A stretch of 64,000 nucleotides of DNA. It comes from Bacteroidia bacterium (GTDB lineage Bacteria > Bacteroidota > Bacteroidia > SXHM01). The position numbers and the translations under genes were made by a program. The notes under the pieces were generated by a model. It worked only from the letters and a program-made list of their open reading frames with translations. It did no database searches and was not told where the DNA came from. Location: NCBI GenBank assembly GCA_022072225.1, contig JAJVIC010000002.1, positions 855,331 to 919,330 of the forward strand, given 5' to 3'. Shown here one piece after another: positions 44,881-52,581 of this stretch; the stretch's first letter is position 1, and each line of letters begins with the position of its first letter.

Positions 44881-47800
44881 TTATCTCTTAATTTGTATTG
44901 CTGTCAGATTTCTTTGTGTAATTGAATAATTATATCCATTTAATTTATTATATCCTCCTGGAGTAAACACCAGCCGGTATTCATAATTCCCAACCGTTGC
45001 ATCCGTATCAAAATATGAAAATGACACGGAGTTGGGATAGCGATACATATCTCCACTTATTCCAAATGCATTGGTTAATCCATTTGCCTGCATGTAATAA
45101 TCACCAACGGCAAAAGCACACATAGCACTTTGACTGTAGACGCTTACCCATACACCTCCATTTATTCTTTTTTCTAACGAAACTGTAAAAGAAGCCATTC
45201 CATGTGCAAGGTTCTGAACACTGTTAGTGCCTGGAAATCCTAATCCACCTATTCCGTTAGCAAACCTAATATCATTTCCACTAACTGTAATTGATCCCAT
45301 TACTAATGTAGCATTAGAAGCAGATGAAGGGTCTCCTCCTTTAGAAACTGCAGGATAACTGCCCATTGAAACTTCAACTGCTCCAGAATTTGATGCAACA
45401 TATTGAGCAGATGAAGCATTAACTCCCGTTGCGTCAAAATTATTAAAATCACTTTGATAAACCTTCATATTTCTAATATATAATCTGTTATTGTATGCAG
45501 AGATTAAAATCCTTACATATTTATTACTATTATTAGCTGTGCTTAAAACTAAACGCCACGATCCATTATAAAAAACATAGTAATTAGCGCCAGCCCCTTT
45601 CAGCACCACCTTAAATTTATACCAAGCATTACGTGTATCAAATGAGTAATTGGAACCCTGCCCCCCACAATTTTCATATACACTCAAACCAGCATGATCG
45701 TGATACATCAGGTTAGAAGGGTTTTGGCAATAGGAGTAACTTGTAGAATTACCGTCAACAAAACCAATCATATAGTGGACATTCCCTCCAATTGGTTGTT
45801 GCAAATATGCTTCATATTCTAAGGTTAATCCAGGTGTACGGCTAAATCTTCTTCTGCTTAAAACACCTCGGCTCCATTCGTTAGAATTGCTTTGTATGTA
45901 CCAAGAGTCATCGGACGCCCCGTTACAAGTGGGATTAATGTTTAATCCCGAGTAATCCCAATCTTTAATTGATTCTGTGCATCCTTGAAACGAGTATTCG
46001 TTTACTCCAAAAATGTCGCCAACTACATCTAATCTTCCGTTAGTAGCAGTTGTGCCAATACCAACATTGCCTCCGTTAAACAAACCATTTCCAGTAATTC
46101 TGAAACCTGCTGTCTGATCAGAAGATGTTTGGTTTTGAATATAATTTCCGCTACCATAATCCGAAATTCCCAATAGCGCATTTATTGTTGGCTCTTTTCC
46201 ATTTACTTCTTCAAATCGTGGATCCCAGAAATATTGTAATAAAGACCCATTTGTATTATAGTACAAATATGCCCTCTGTTGTTGAGTAGTTGCTGATGTA
46301 GTAAATTTAAATTCAGTTGCGCAATTTGTACCTGCTCCAAATGAAACAATTTTTTGTCCGGTTACCCCGTCATATACTCCACCGCTTGCAATTGTAGTGG
46401 CATCTCCGCTTCCGTGAATATAACCTACGATCAAATACCAACGGTCAAGCACCGGTGGATCGCTGCACCAGAAATATGGATTTGTTTCGGCTACGCCATT
46501 CAAATCGGTAACATTTGCACCCTGTATCCCAAAGTAAGTAGTTCCTTCAAATCCTCCCGTACGCTTTACCCATATAGATACTCTGTATGTTTTTGTATGA
46601 TCTATATTGTGTGTACTTGTGTTCCAACCTCCATCATCATTATTCTGTGCACCGGATGATTTCCAAAGTATTGTCCTATTACCATGTGGACCAGTACCCC
46701 ACTCTCTTGTGTTTTCTGAGGCAAGACCGTTTTGGTTAAAAATACCCACACTTCCTGTCCCAATATTCCAAGTGTGTGATGGAACATAATTACCATCTAA
46801 TATTCCGCTCACATCTTCCGTGTAGCCGTCAGAAAGTATTGATGTTTGGGTTTGACTACCATTTACAACATTCAATTTTTTGGAAGGAACTGTAGTACCT
46901 ACCCCAACATTACCTGAAGTGGCAAAAGTTGCGCTGTAAACATTTCCTGCATACATATCAAAACTAGAACCTCCGGTAACCAATCTAGAATTTCCGCCCG
47001 ATGCATTATCTAATGGGGAAATCCATACATAACGTGAATTATCATTATTCTGAATTTGCAATGCAGGTGTCCATGTCCCAGGATAGGCACCAAAATTAAT
47101 CTGCCCCTGACCATTCTTTTTAATAGTTAAACTATTTTCAAGTGCGCCACCACCTGCTGGCAAATCAAAAAAAGCATTACCAGTAACATGTAGTTTAACT
47201 CCAGGTCCTGTATTTCCTACACCCACATTACCACCACTTGCCTGTAAAATCAGATTATAGGCCGTTGCTGTATTATGTCTTCCTACCTGCAACCATGCAT
47301 TTCCGGTGTTTCCAACACCTGCATATAATCCATAAGCTCCTCCATCCTGACTTGTAAGTGCAAAATTTCCGGTTGTAGTTGCACCGAGTGTCATTTGCTC
47401 TGTGTTAGCATTTCCGCCTTTAACATGTAAGCGAAAAACCGGTGCTGTTTCACCAATTCCAACATTACCATTTTCTCCTACAGTAAGTCTCGAGTCGGCT
47501 AATGTTGCTGAACCTGCTCCGCTGGCAGGTCCATTTAAAAGATGAATCTTACCGGCAGCATTTCCCCCACCTCCGCTGTTGTCTGTTCGTTCAAAGACTA
47601 TTGCGCTTTTTCTGTACGATGAATTATTTTCACGATACCCAAAATGAATACCGGTCCATTGGCCTACTCCAAATGTATTTGCCCCAACTGTAACAAAATC
47701 ATTTACTGTAGATAATACATCTAATTTTTTTTGGGGTGATGTTATGCCGATTCCAACATTTGTTCCATCGTCATAACTAACACCGATACCAAGTGTATTT

Positions 47801-48195
47801 GCGCTTGTCCAACGTGCCAGATAATTAGTTGTTCCGCTTCCTGTTGGAAAGCTACCATTCCCTGAAATTATTCTTAGCCAGGAACTACCGTTCCAGTAAT
47901 AAAAACCTGGGGTTACATCACTTACTGTTGCAGTATTGTAAACCAATAACGAAGTTGCTTCCGTACCTGAAATGGTGGCGGCATCGGTTGTTCCGGTTAA
48001 GGCCACTCTGGGTATAAGCAAACCACCATAAACCGGTGAACCGGGTGTGTTGGTATTCGCATTTATCTCAAAAGCTGCCGATGCATCGCGGGTATTTGTA
48101 TTAGTGGCATCGAATAAAAGTCCGTTTACATTTTGAGCATAAACAGAACTAAAGACAACCAACTGAATGACTGCAAGGAGTAGTTTATGTTTCAT
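44881..48195 (-). CDS. Large tail-fibre-like surface protein (copy A)
   Basis: 1,104 residues from ATG at 48195 (signal peptide MKHKLLLAVIQLVVFSSVYA); the upstream in-frame ATG lies between the promoter-like sites and would bury the signal. It shares the N-terminal QNVNGLLFDATNTNTRDASA collar module and repeated VGIG..LHV units with the two smaller fibres, but about 20% diverged. The middle (about 480-690) has an NTSTHNIDHTKTYRVSIWVK segment resembling carbohydrate-binding or LamG-like insert domains, a second such insert (YNGSWRLVLSTANNSNKYV) lies near 880-950, and the end is the shared jelly-roll-like domain finishing in QIKR. Probably binds a surface ligand. Confidence 0.8.
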   Translation of the reverse strand: MKHKLLLAVIQLVVFSSVYAQNVNGLLFDATNTNTRDASAAFEINANTNTPGSPVYGGLLIPRVALTGTTDAATISGTEATSLLVYNTATVSDVTPGFYYWNGSSWLRIISGNGSFPTGSGTTNYLARWTSANTLGIGVSYDDGTNVGIGITSPQKKLDVLSTVNDFVTVGANTFGVGQWTGIHFGYRENNSSYRKSAIVFERTDNSGGGGNAAGKIHLLNGPASGAGSATLADSRLTVGENGNVGIGETAPVFRLHVKGGNANTEQMTLGATTTGNFALTSQDGGAYGLYAGVGNTGNAWLQVGRHNTATAYNLILQASGGNVGVGNTGPGVKLHVTGNAFFDLPAGGGALENSLTIKKNGQGQINFGAYPGTWTPALQIQNNDNSRYVWISPLDNASGGNSRLVTGGSSFDMYAGNVYSATFATSGNVGVGTTVPSKKLNVVNGSQTQTSILSDGYTEDVSGILDGNYVPSHTWNIGTGSVGIFNQNGLASENTREWGTGPHGNRTILWKSSGAQNNDDGGWNTSTHNIDHTKTYRVSIWVKRTGGFEGTTYFGIQGANVTDLNGVAETNPYFWCSDPPVLDRWYLIVGYIHGSGDATTIASGGVYDGVTGQKIVSFGAGTNCATEFKFTTSATTQQQRAYLYYNTNGSLLQYFWDPRFEEVNGKEPTINALLGISDYGSGNYIQNQTSSDQTAGFRITGNGLFNGGNVGIGTTATNGRLDVVGDIFGVNEYSFQGCTESIKDWDYSGLNINPTCNGASDDSWYIQSNSNEWSRGVLSRRRFSRTPGLTLEYEAYLQQPIGGNVHYMIGFVDGNSTSYSYCQNPSNLMYHDHAGLSVYENCGGQGSNYSFDTRNAWYKFKVVLKGAGANYYVFYNGSWRLVLSTANNSNKYVRILISAYNNRLYIRNMKVYQSDFNNFDATGVNASSAQYVASNSGAVEVSMGSYPAVSKGGDPSSASNATLVMGSITVSGNDIRFANGIGGLGFPGTNSVQNLAHGMASFTVSLEKRINGGVWVSVYSQSAMCAFAVGDYYMQANGLTNAFGISGDMYRYPNSVSFSYFDTDATVGNYEYRLVFTPGGYNKLNGYNYSITQRNLTAIQIKR

Positions 48196-48222
48196 GATAA
48201 TGTGGTTAAATAATTCATAGCG

Positions 48223-48230
48223 CAAATTTA
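48223..48230 (-). promoter_or_regulatory. Bacteroidota -7 promoter TAAATTTG for the surface cluster
   Basis: A perfect TAnnTTTG match on the minus strand, 28 bases before the ATG at 48195. A second match (TATGTTTG) lies nine bases further upstream at 48232-48239. They would drive the whole 34.4-48.2 kb unit. Confidence 0.55.
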
Positions 48231-48334
48231 GCAAACATATTCCTCTGATATTAAATTTTGTAAATGATTTTAAACATATTTTTACTAATAATTAAGTTTC
48301 CGAAAATGGATTAAACGATTGGTGTTATTTAAGC

Positions 48335-48342
48335 TATTTTTG
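48335..48342 (+). promoter_or_regulatory. Bacteroidota -7 promoter TATTTTTG for the response regulator
   Basis: A perfect TAnnTTTG match 23 bases before the ATG at 48365, divergent from the surface-cluster promoters. Confidence 0.6.
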
Positions 48343-48364
48343 TGCTGACTGATTTAACAACACA

Positions 48365-49054
48365 ATGCCCCATAAAATACTTTTAGTTGAAGACGAAGAA
48401 AGCTTGCTTGACATCATCAAGCTGAACCTTGAATTGGAAGGCTATGAGGTAACTTCGGTTAGCAACGGAAAGGTTGCGCTAAATGAGATTCGCAGCAATC
48501 GTTTTGATTTGGTTATTCTGGATGTAATGCTGCCCGAAATGGATGGTTTTAGTATTTGTCAGGCGGTGAGGTTAGACAACAACCCTGTGCCTATCCTGTT
48601 TCTGACAGCAAAAAACTCAAGTGAAGACCGTGTATTTGGGTTAAAAATTGGTGGTGACGATTACCTTTCCAAGCCTTTTAATCTTGAGGAGCTTTTATTG
48701 CGGATACAGTTGCTTTTGAAAAGAAATTCAGGTGCAATAACCAAACACGATGATGTTCTGAAATTCGGGGACTGCGAGGTAAATTTTATTACTTATGAAG
48801 TTAAAGGACATGACGGCAAGAAACACCAAATTACCAAACGCGAAATTCTGCTTCTTAAACTTCTTGCCGAGCGGAAAAACGAAGTGGTTTCGAGAGAGGA
48901 AATTCTGGAAAAAATATGGGGTGAAGATGTAAGCACAACCACCCGCACCATTGATAATTACATTGTTGCTTTCCGCAAATACTTTGAAGAAAATGCAAAG
49001 GAGCCTAAGTACTTTCATTCTATAAGAGGGGTTGGGTATCGGTTTACACCTTAA
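48365..49054 (+). CDS. OmpR/PhoB-family response regulator
   Basis: 229 residues. The receiver domain (1-120) has the acidic pair E9/D10, phospho-acceptor D53 (LVILDVMLPEMDG), T/S and K in FLTAK and YLSKPF. The winged-helix DNA-binding domain (135-228) ends HSIRGVGYRFTP, as in OmpR/PhoB. It would control transcription when phosphorylated by a histidine kinase, but none is adjacent (orphan regulator). It is divergent from the surface-protein cluster with a shared 170-base promoter gap, so control of that cluster is possible but not shown. Confidence 0.93.
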   Translation: MPHKILLVEDEESLLDIIKLNLELEGYEVTSVSNGKVALNEIRSNRFDLVILDVMLPEMDGFSICQAVRLDNNPVPILFLTAKNSSEDRVFGLKIGGDDYLSKPFNLEELLLRIQLLLKRNSGAITKHDDVLKFGDCEVNFITYEVKGHDGKKHQITKREILLLKLLAERKNEVVSREEILEKIWGEDVSTTTRTIDNYIVAFRKYFEENAKEPKYFHSIRGVGYRFTP

Positions 49055-49060
49055 CCGTTC

Positions 49061-49168
49061 GTCATTGCGTCCCGATAGCTATCGGGAGCAGCGAAGCAAT
49101 CTTCTGATTTCAATTATCGCACTTCAATTAATGAGATTGCTTCAGTCGTTCCTCCTTCGCAATGACGG
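49061..49168. repeat. GTCATTGCG..GCAATGAC inverted repeat
   Basis: GTCATTGCGTCCCGATAGCT and AGCAGCGAAGCAATCTT on the left answer AGATTGCTTCAGTCGTTC and CCTTCGCAATGACGG on the right. The inner CCGATAGCTATCGG is itself a palindrome (49072-49085). It lies between the regulator and the carboxylase gene. Confidence 0.75.
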
Positions 49169-49174
49169 GATTAT

Positions 49175-49182
49175 TATCTTTG
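49175..49182 (+). promoter_or_regulatory. Bacteroidota -7 promoter TATCTTTG for the carboxyltransferase
   Basis: A perfect TAnnTTTG match 22 bases before ATG 49204. It rejects the longer frame starting at 49162, upstream of the promoter. Confidence 0.65.
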
Positions 49183-49203
49183 CCCGCCAATCATAAAAAA
49201 TCA

Positions 49204-50832
49204 ATGAACTTAGAATTCAACAAGAACGAAGATGTGATGCGCAGAATGATTTCTGCGATGAACAAACGATTAGAAAAAATTCACGAAGGCGGTGGCAAAG
49301 CACGCGCTGAAAAAGAACACGAAAAAGGTAAGCTGACGGCTCGTGAGCGCATTGCCAAGTTGATTGATAAAGACAGTAAGACAATTGAAATAGGCGCTTT
49401 TGCAGGCGAGGGCATGTATGCCGAACACGGTGGCTGCCCAGCAGGCGGTGTGGTGATTGTTATTGGTTATGTTTCGGGCCGCCAGTGTGTAATTGTTGCA
49501 AACGATGCCACAGTAAAGGCAGGTGCATGGTTTCCTATTACCGGAAAAAAGAATTTACGTGCTCAGGAGATTGCCATGGAAAACCGTTTGCCCATTATTT
49601 ATCTGGTGGACAGCGCAGGAGTTTATCTTCCCATGCAGGACGAAATTTTTCCTGATAAAGAACATTTCGGGCGCATATTCCGCAACAATGCCATTATGAG
49701 CGGAATGGGCATCGTACAGGTATCAGCTATTATGGGCAGTTGCGTTGCGGGCGGGGCTTACCTGCCTATTATGAGTGATGAGGCGTTGATTGTAAACAAG
49801 ACAGGCACCATATTTCTGGCAGGCTCTTACCTGGTAAAAGCTGCCATTGGCGAAGACATTGACAACGAAACACTGGGCGGTGCTACTACACACTGCGAAA
49901 TTTCGGGCGTTACCGATTATAAATGCGAGAACGATGAAGCCTGCCTGAAAGAAATCCGCAAAATTTTCAGCAAGATTGGTGATTATGATAAGGCAGGTTT
50001 CGACCGCATAAAACCTTCGCTTCCTAAAAAAGACCCGAAAGAGATTTACGGTATTTTTCCCGACTCGAAAGAGAAACCATACGATATGCTGGAAATTATT
50101 CACCGACTGGTGGACGACAGCGAGTTTGACGAATACAAAGCCGGCTACGGCAAAAGCATTTTGTGCGGTTTGGCGCGTATTGACGGTTGGGCGGTTGGTA
50201 TAGTTGCAAATCAACGTAAGGTAGTAAAAAGCAAAAAAGGCGAGATGCAGTTTGGCGGTGTTATCTATTCCGATTCGGCTGATAAGGCTGCGCGTTTTAT
50301 TATGAACTGCAATCAAAAGAAAATCCCCTTGGTTTTTCTGCACGATGTTACAGGCTTTATGGTAGGCTCGCGCAGCGAACATGGCGGCATTATAAAAGAC
50401 GGTGCTAAAATGGTGAATGCACAAAGCAATTCAGTTGTTCCCAAGTTCAGCATTATTATCGGAAACTCATACGGTGCAGGCAACTACGCCATGTGCGGAA
50501 AGGCTTACGACCCACGCCTTATTGTGGCATGGCCTACGGCTAACATAGCTGTAATGGGTGGCGCACAGGCTGCCAAAGTATTGCTGCAAATACAGGTAGC
50601 ATCGCTAAAAGCCAAAGGCGAAAAAATTACTCCTGAAGACGAAGCAAAGCACCTGAAACTAATCACCGAACGTTACGAAAGCCAAACTACTCCCTATTAC
50701 AATGCCGCGCGTTTAATTGTAGATGCTATTATTGACCCCTTGGATACCCGTACCTGGATAACCATGGGTATTGAAGCGGCCAACCATGCGCCTATTACCA
50801 AAGCGTATAATGTGGGAGTGATTCAGGCATAA
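49204..50832 (+). CDS. Acyl-CoA carboxylase carboxyltransferase beta (MccB/PccB type)
   Basis: 542 residues from ATG 49204 (MNLEFNKNEDVMRRMISAMN). Crotonase-fold carboxyltransferase with YLVDSAGVYLPMQDEIFPDK, the oxyanion loops around GSCVAGGAYLPIMSDEALIV and a C-terminal GNSYGAGNYAMCGKAYDPRL. Length and the DSAGVYLPMQDEIFPD motif fit methylcrotonyl-CoA carboxylase beta, used in leucine breakdown, better than acetyl-CoA carboxylase, but propionyl-CoA activity is possible. It needs a biotin carboxylase / carrier partner, which is not adjacent; the accC-type gene at 12321 is a candidate. Convergent with the 50837 gene. Confidence 0.88.
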   Translation: MNLEFNKNEDVMRRMISAMNKRLEKIHEGGGKARAEKEHEKGKLTARERIAKLIDKDSKTIEIGAFAGEGMYAEHGGCPAGGVVIVIGYVSGRQCVIVANDATVKAGAWFPITGKKNLRAQEIAMENRLPIIYLVDSAGVYLPMQDEIFPDKEHFGRIFRNNAIMSGMGIVQVSAIMGSCVAGGAYLPIMSDEALIVNKTGTIFLAGSYLVKAAIGEDIDNETLGGATTHCEISGVTDYKCENDEACLKEIRKIFSKIGDYDKAGFDRIKPSLPKKDPKEIYGIFPDSKEKPYDMLEIIHRLVDDSEFDEYKAGYGKSILCGLARIDGWAVGIVANQRKVVKSKKGEMQFGGVIYSDSADKAARFIMNCNQKKIPLVFLHDVTGFMVGSRSEHGGIIKDGAKMVNAQSNSVVPKFSIIIGNSYGAGNYAMCGKAYDPRLIVAWPTANIAVMGGAQAAKVLLQIQVASLKAKGEKITPEDEAKHLKLITERYESQTTPYYNAARLIVDAIIDPLDTRTWITMGIEAANHAPITKAYNVGVIQA

Positions 50833-50836
50833 AAGG

Positions 50837-51673
50837 TTATTCCACTACTACCCTCTTCACCGTAGTTCCTTTGTCGGTTCTCAGGGCAAGCGAATACATA
50901 CCCGGGGCAAAATCTGAAACATCAAGCGTGGCAGTTTGCAAACAGGCGGCCTGGATACCTTTATTTTTAGAATAAACCGTTTGTCCGGCAAGGTTATAAA
51001 TGTCTAATGAAACATTGCCTGAGCTTTCCAATTCGTAGCAAACGGTAAGTATGTCTAATGATGGATTAGGATAAACGGTAAGTGAAGTTAAATCCGTTTC
51101 AGGAATAGAAACAGCCTGTGCAGAATTATCAGGTGTTATAGTAATAATCAATTCGTTCCAGAGGCGCAGCGTTTTAGTGGCGCCATTGTATTGCAACGGG
51201 CGAATAGCCAGCAACAACGAGCCATCGTTGATAAACTTCTGTTTCTTTTTGCGCACTACCCTGCGCGGAAAAAACTCATCCGAACTGTAATTCCCGTGCT
51301 TTCTGAAATCTGAATTATCCTCATCCCCTGCTTGGGTTTTTGGCGAGGTAAGCGCAACGGTCATATTCTCAAAATCGGTATAACTGACAAACTCGGTCTC
51401 AATCTTAACTTCGGTTGAAGCAAATGGAACTACCGTCATCAGCTTTGGTAAATCAGGCGCACCGGGTTTATGCATCTGCACCCCATTTTCAAGCGAAATA
51501 ACTTTGGCTGAGCCTTCCGGGGTTTGCACCGTTTTCCAGTCAAAACCGTTTACCATAACTTTCAACACCGTTTTTTCGGGCGAAGAAGAAATGATTTCAA
51601 TGCGGCTTTGTTGCGCAAGGGCAACCGAGCACAACATAATCATCAGTAATCCAAAAGTGTAAATTCGTTTCAT
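50837..51673 (-). CDS. C25 (gingipain) propeptide-like protein with T9SS domain, no protease
   Basis: 278 residues from ATG 51673 (signal peptide MKRIYTFGLLMIMLCSVALA). Residues about 25-190 follow the prodomain pattern of gingipain-type C25 proteases: KPGAPDLPKLMTVVPFASTE, then FFPRRVVRK, LLLAIRPLQYNGATKTLRL. Residues about 195-278 are a T9SS type A domain (LTVYPNPSLDILTVCYEL through PGMYSLALRTDKG). The caspase-like catalytic domain that normally sits between is absent. It may be an inhibitor or chaperone acting on a protease encoded elsewhere, or a decayed remnant. The 51774 gene is upstream on the same strand. Confidence 0.75.
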   Translation of the reverse strand: MKRIYTFGLLMIMLCSVALAQQSRIEIISSSPEKTVLKVMVNGFDWKTVQTPEGSAKVISLENGVQMHKPGAPDLPKLMTVVPFASTEVKIETEFVSYTDFENMTVALTSPKTQAGDEDNSDFRKHGNYSSDEFFPRRVVRKKKQKFINDGSLLLAIRPLQYNGATKTLRLWNELIITITPDNSAQAVSIPETDLTSLTVYPNPSLDILTVCYELESSGNVSLDIYNLAGQTVYSKNKGIQAACLQTATLDVSDFAPGMYSLALRTDKGTTVKRVVVE

Positions 51674-51773
51674 TCCTTTATATCTGTTTGTTATCGTGTT
51701 TACAAAAAAACTTCCCGCAGCGTTGCCCTTGATGGGAATTTCTACGGGAAGCACTCCATGGAAGAGCTATGCG

Positions 51774-52283
51774 TTATTTAACTGCTGCCTGCTGCACTTT
51801 AGAGTCAACCAAAGGTCTGAAGGCAAAGTTTTGTTCCTCATCATTAAAACTTACCATTTCAATGGTGTTGGGATATTCGTTTACATCCAACTTGCTGAAG
51901 TCAACATCAATTTCAAAATCCCGGTCTTCTGAAGTGCTGGCTGTATGTGTATCAAATTGTACGGTGTAGTGCAAATCGGCAGGTGTTGCAAAGTCAATCA
52001 TATAAGCCGAGTTATACTTCATATCAAAACGGTTCTTGCTCGAAGTAGCCATAAACTGGTCAATAGGCGTAAAATCACCATTACCGAGCAGGTCTTCATA
52101 TACCGTAACCATGTAGCCTTTAAAAGCCTTGCCGTTAGTATGGGTTTCGGTAGTTACATACAGGTTAGCGTTTTGGGCATTAAGCTGCATTGAAACAATC
52201 ATCATCAGAGCCATAACTGTAATCATTACAGCTAAGCGTGTGTTGGTGTTTGAAGGGTTGTAGAAGAAGTTTTTCATTGTCAT
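51774..52283 (-). CDS. Exported hypothetical protein
   Basis: 169 residues. An unusual long N-terminus (MTMKNFFYNPSNTNTRLAVM) is followed by the hydrophobic ITVMALMMIVSMQLNAQ, a signal peptide ending at the ANAQ-like site. The mature part is beta-rich (LYVTTETHTNGKAFKGYMVTV, YMIDFATPADLHYTVQFDTH, DRDFEIDVDFSKLD) and may be a single beta-sandwich. No family recognised and no T9SS domain. It lies about 100 bases upstream of the C25-propeptide-like gene on the same strand and may share its transcript. Confidence 0.7.
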   Translation of the reverse strand: MTMKNFFYNPSNTNTRLAVMITVMALMMIVSMQLNAQNANLYVTTETHTNGKAFKGYMVTVYEDLLGNGDFTPIDQFMATSSKNRFDMKYNSAYMIDFATPADLHYTVQFDTHTASTSEDRDFEIDVDFSKLDVNEYPNTIEMVSFNDEEQNFAFRPLVDSKVQQAAVK

Positions 52284-52413
52284 GTGTATTTGAACCTGTG
52301 AATTGTAATTTTAAAACGTGTGAATTAAAATACACCCATCTTAACGCCATGCTAATTTTTTAAGTTCCTTTATTTCGATAAACGACACTTTTACCGCAGA
52401 AGCATTGTTTACT

Positions 52414-52553
52414 AACCACAGAGGCACAGAGCCACAGAGAAAGCGTTTGCCACAGATTCACAGATTAAATACTTAAATGACAGGTATAAAAAATCTGTGA
52501 ATCTGTGGCTATACTTTAAAATAGATGCTCTGCGTATCCGCGTCTCTGCGGTT
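52414..52553. repeat. Nested inverted repeats of the CACAGA word family
   Basis: The inner pair is exact: GCCACAGATTCACAGATT (52449-52466) versus its complement at 52492-52509. An outer, less exact pair flanks it: AACCACAGAGGCACAGAG (52414-52431) versus CTCTGCGTATCC and GTCTCTGCGGTT (to 52553). The gap before the LtaS-type gene is otherwise empty. Confidence 0.85.
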
Positions 52554-52581
52554 ATAAAACTTTAATGTCTAATTTGGCGGC

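Noticed and set aside
34448..48195. Prophage, suggested by tail-fibre-like repeats
   Set aside because: No capsid, terminase, lysis or replication genes are present; signal peptides and T9SS domains show cell-surface proteins of the host.
49162..49203. Longer start for the carboxyltransferase
   Set aside because: The extension lies across the TATCTTTG promoter.
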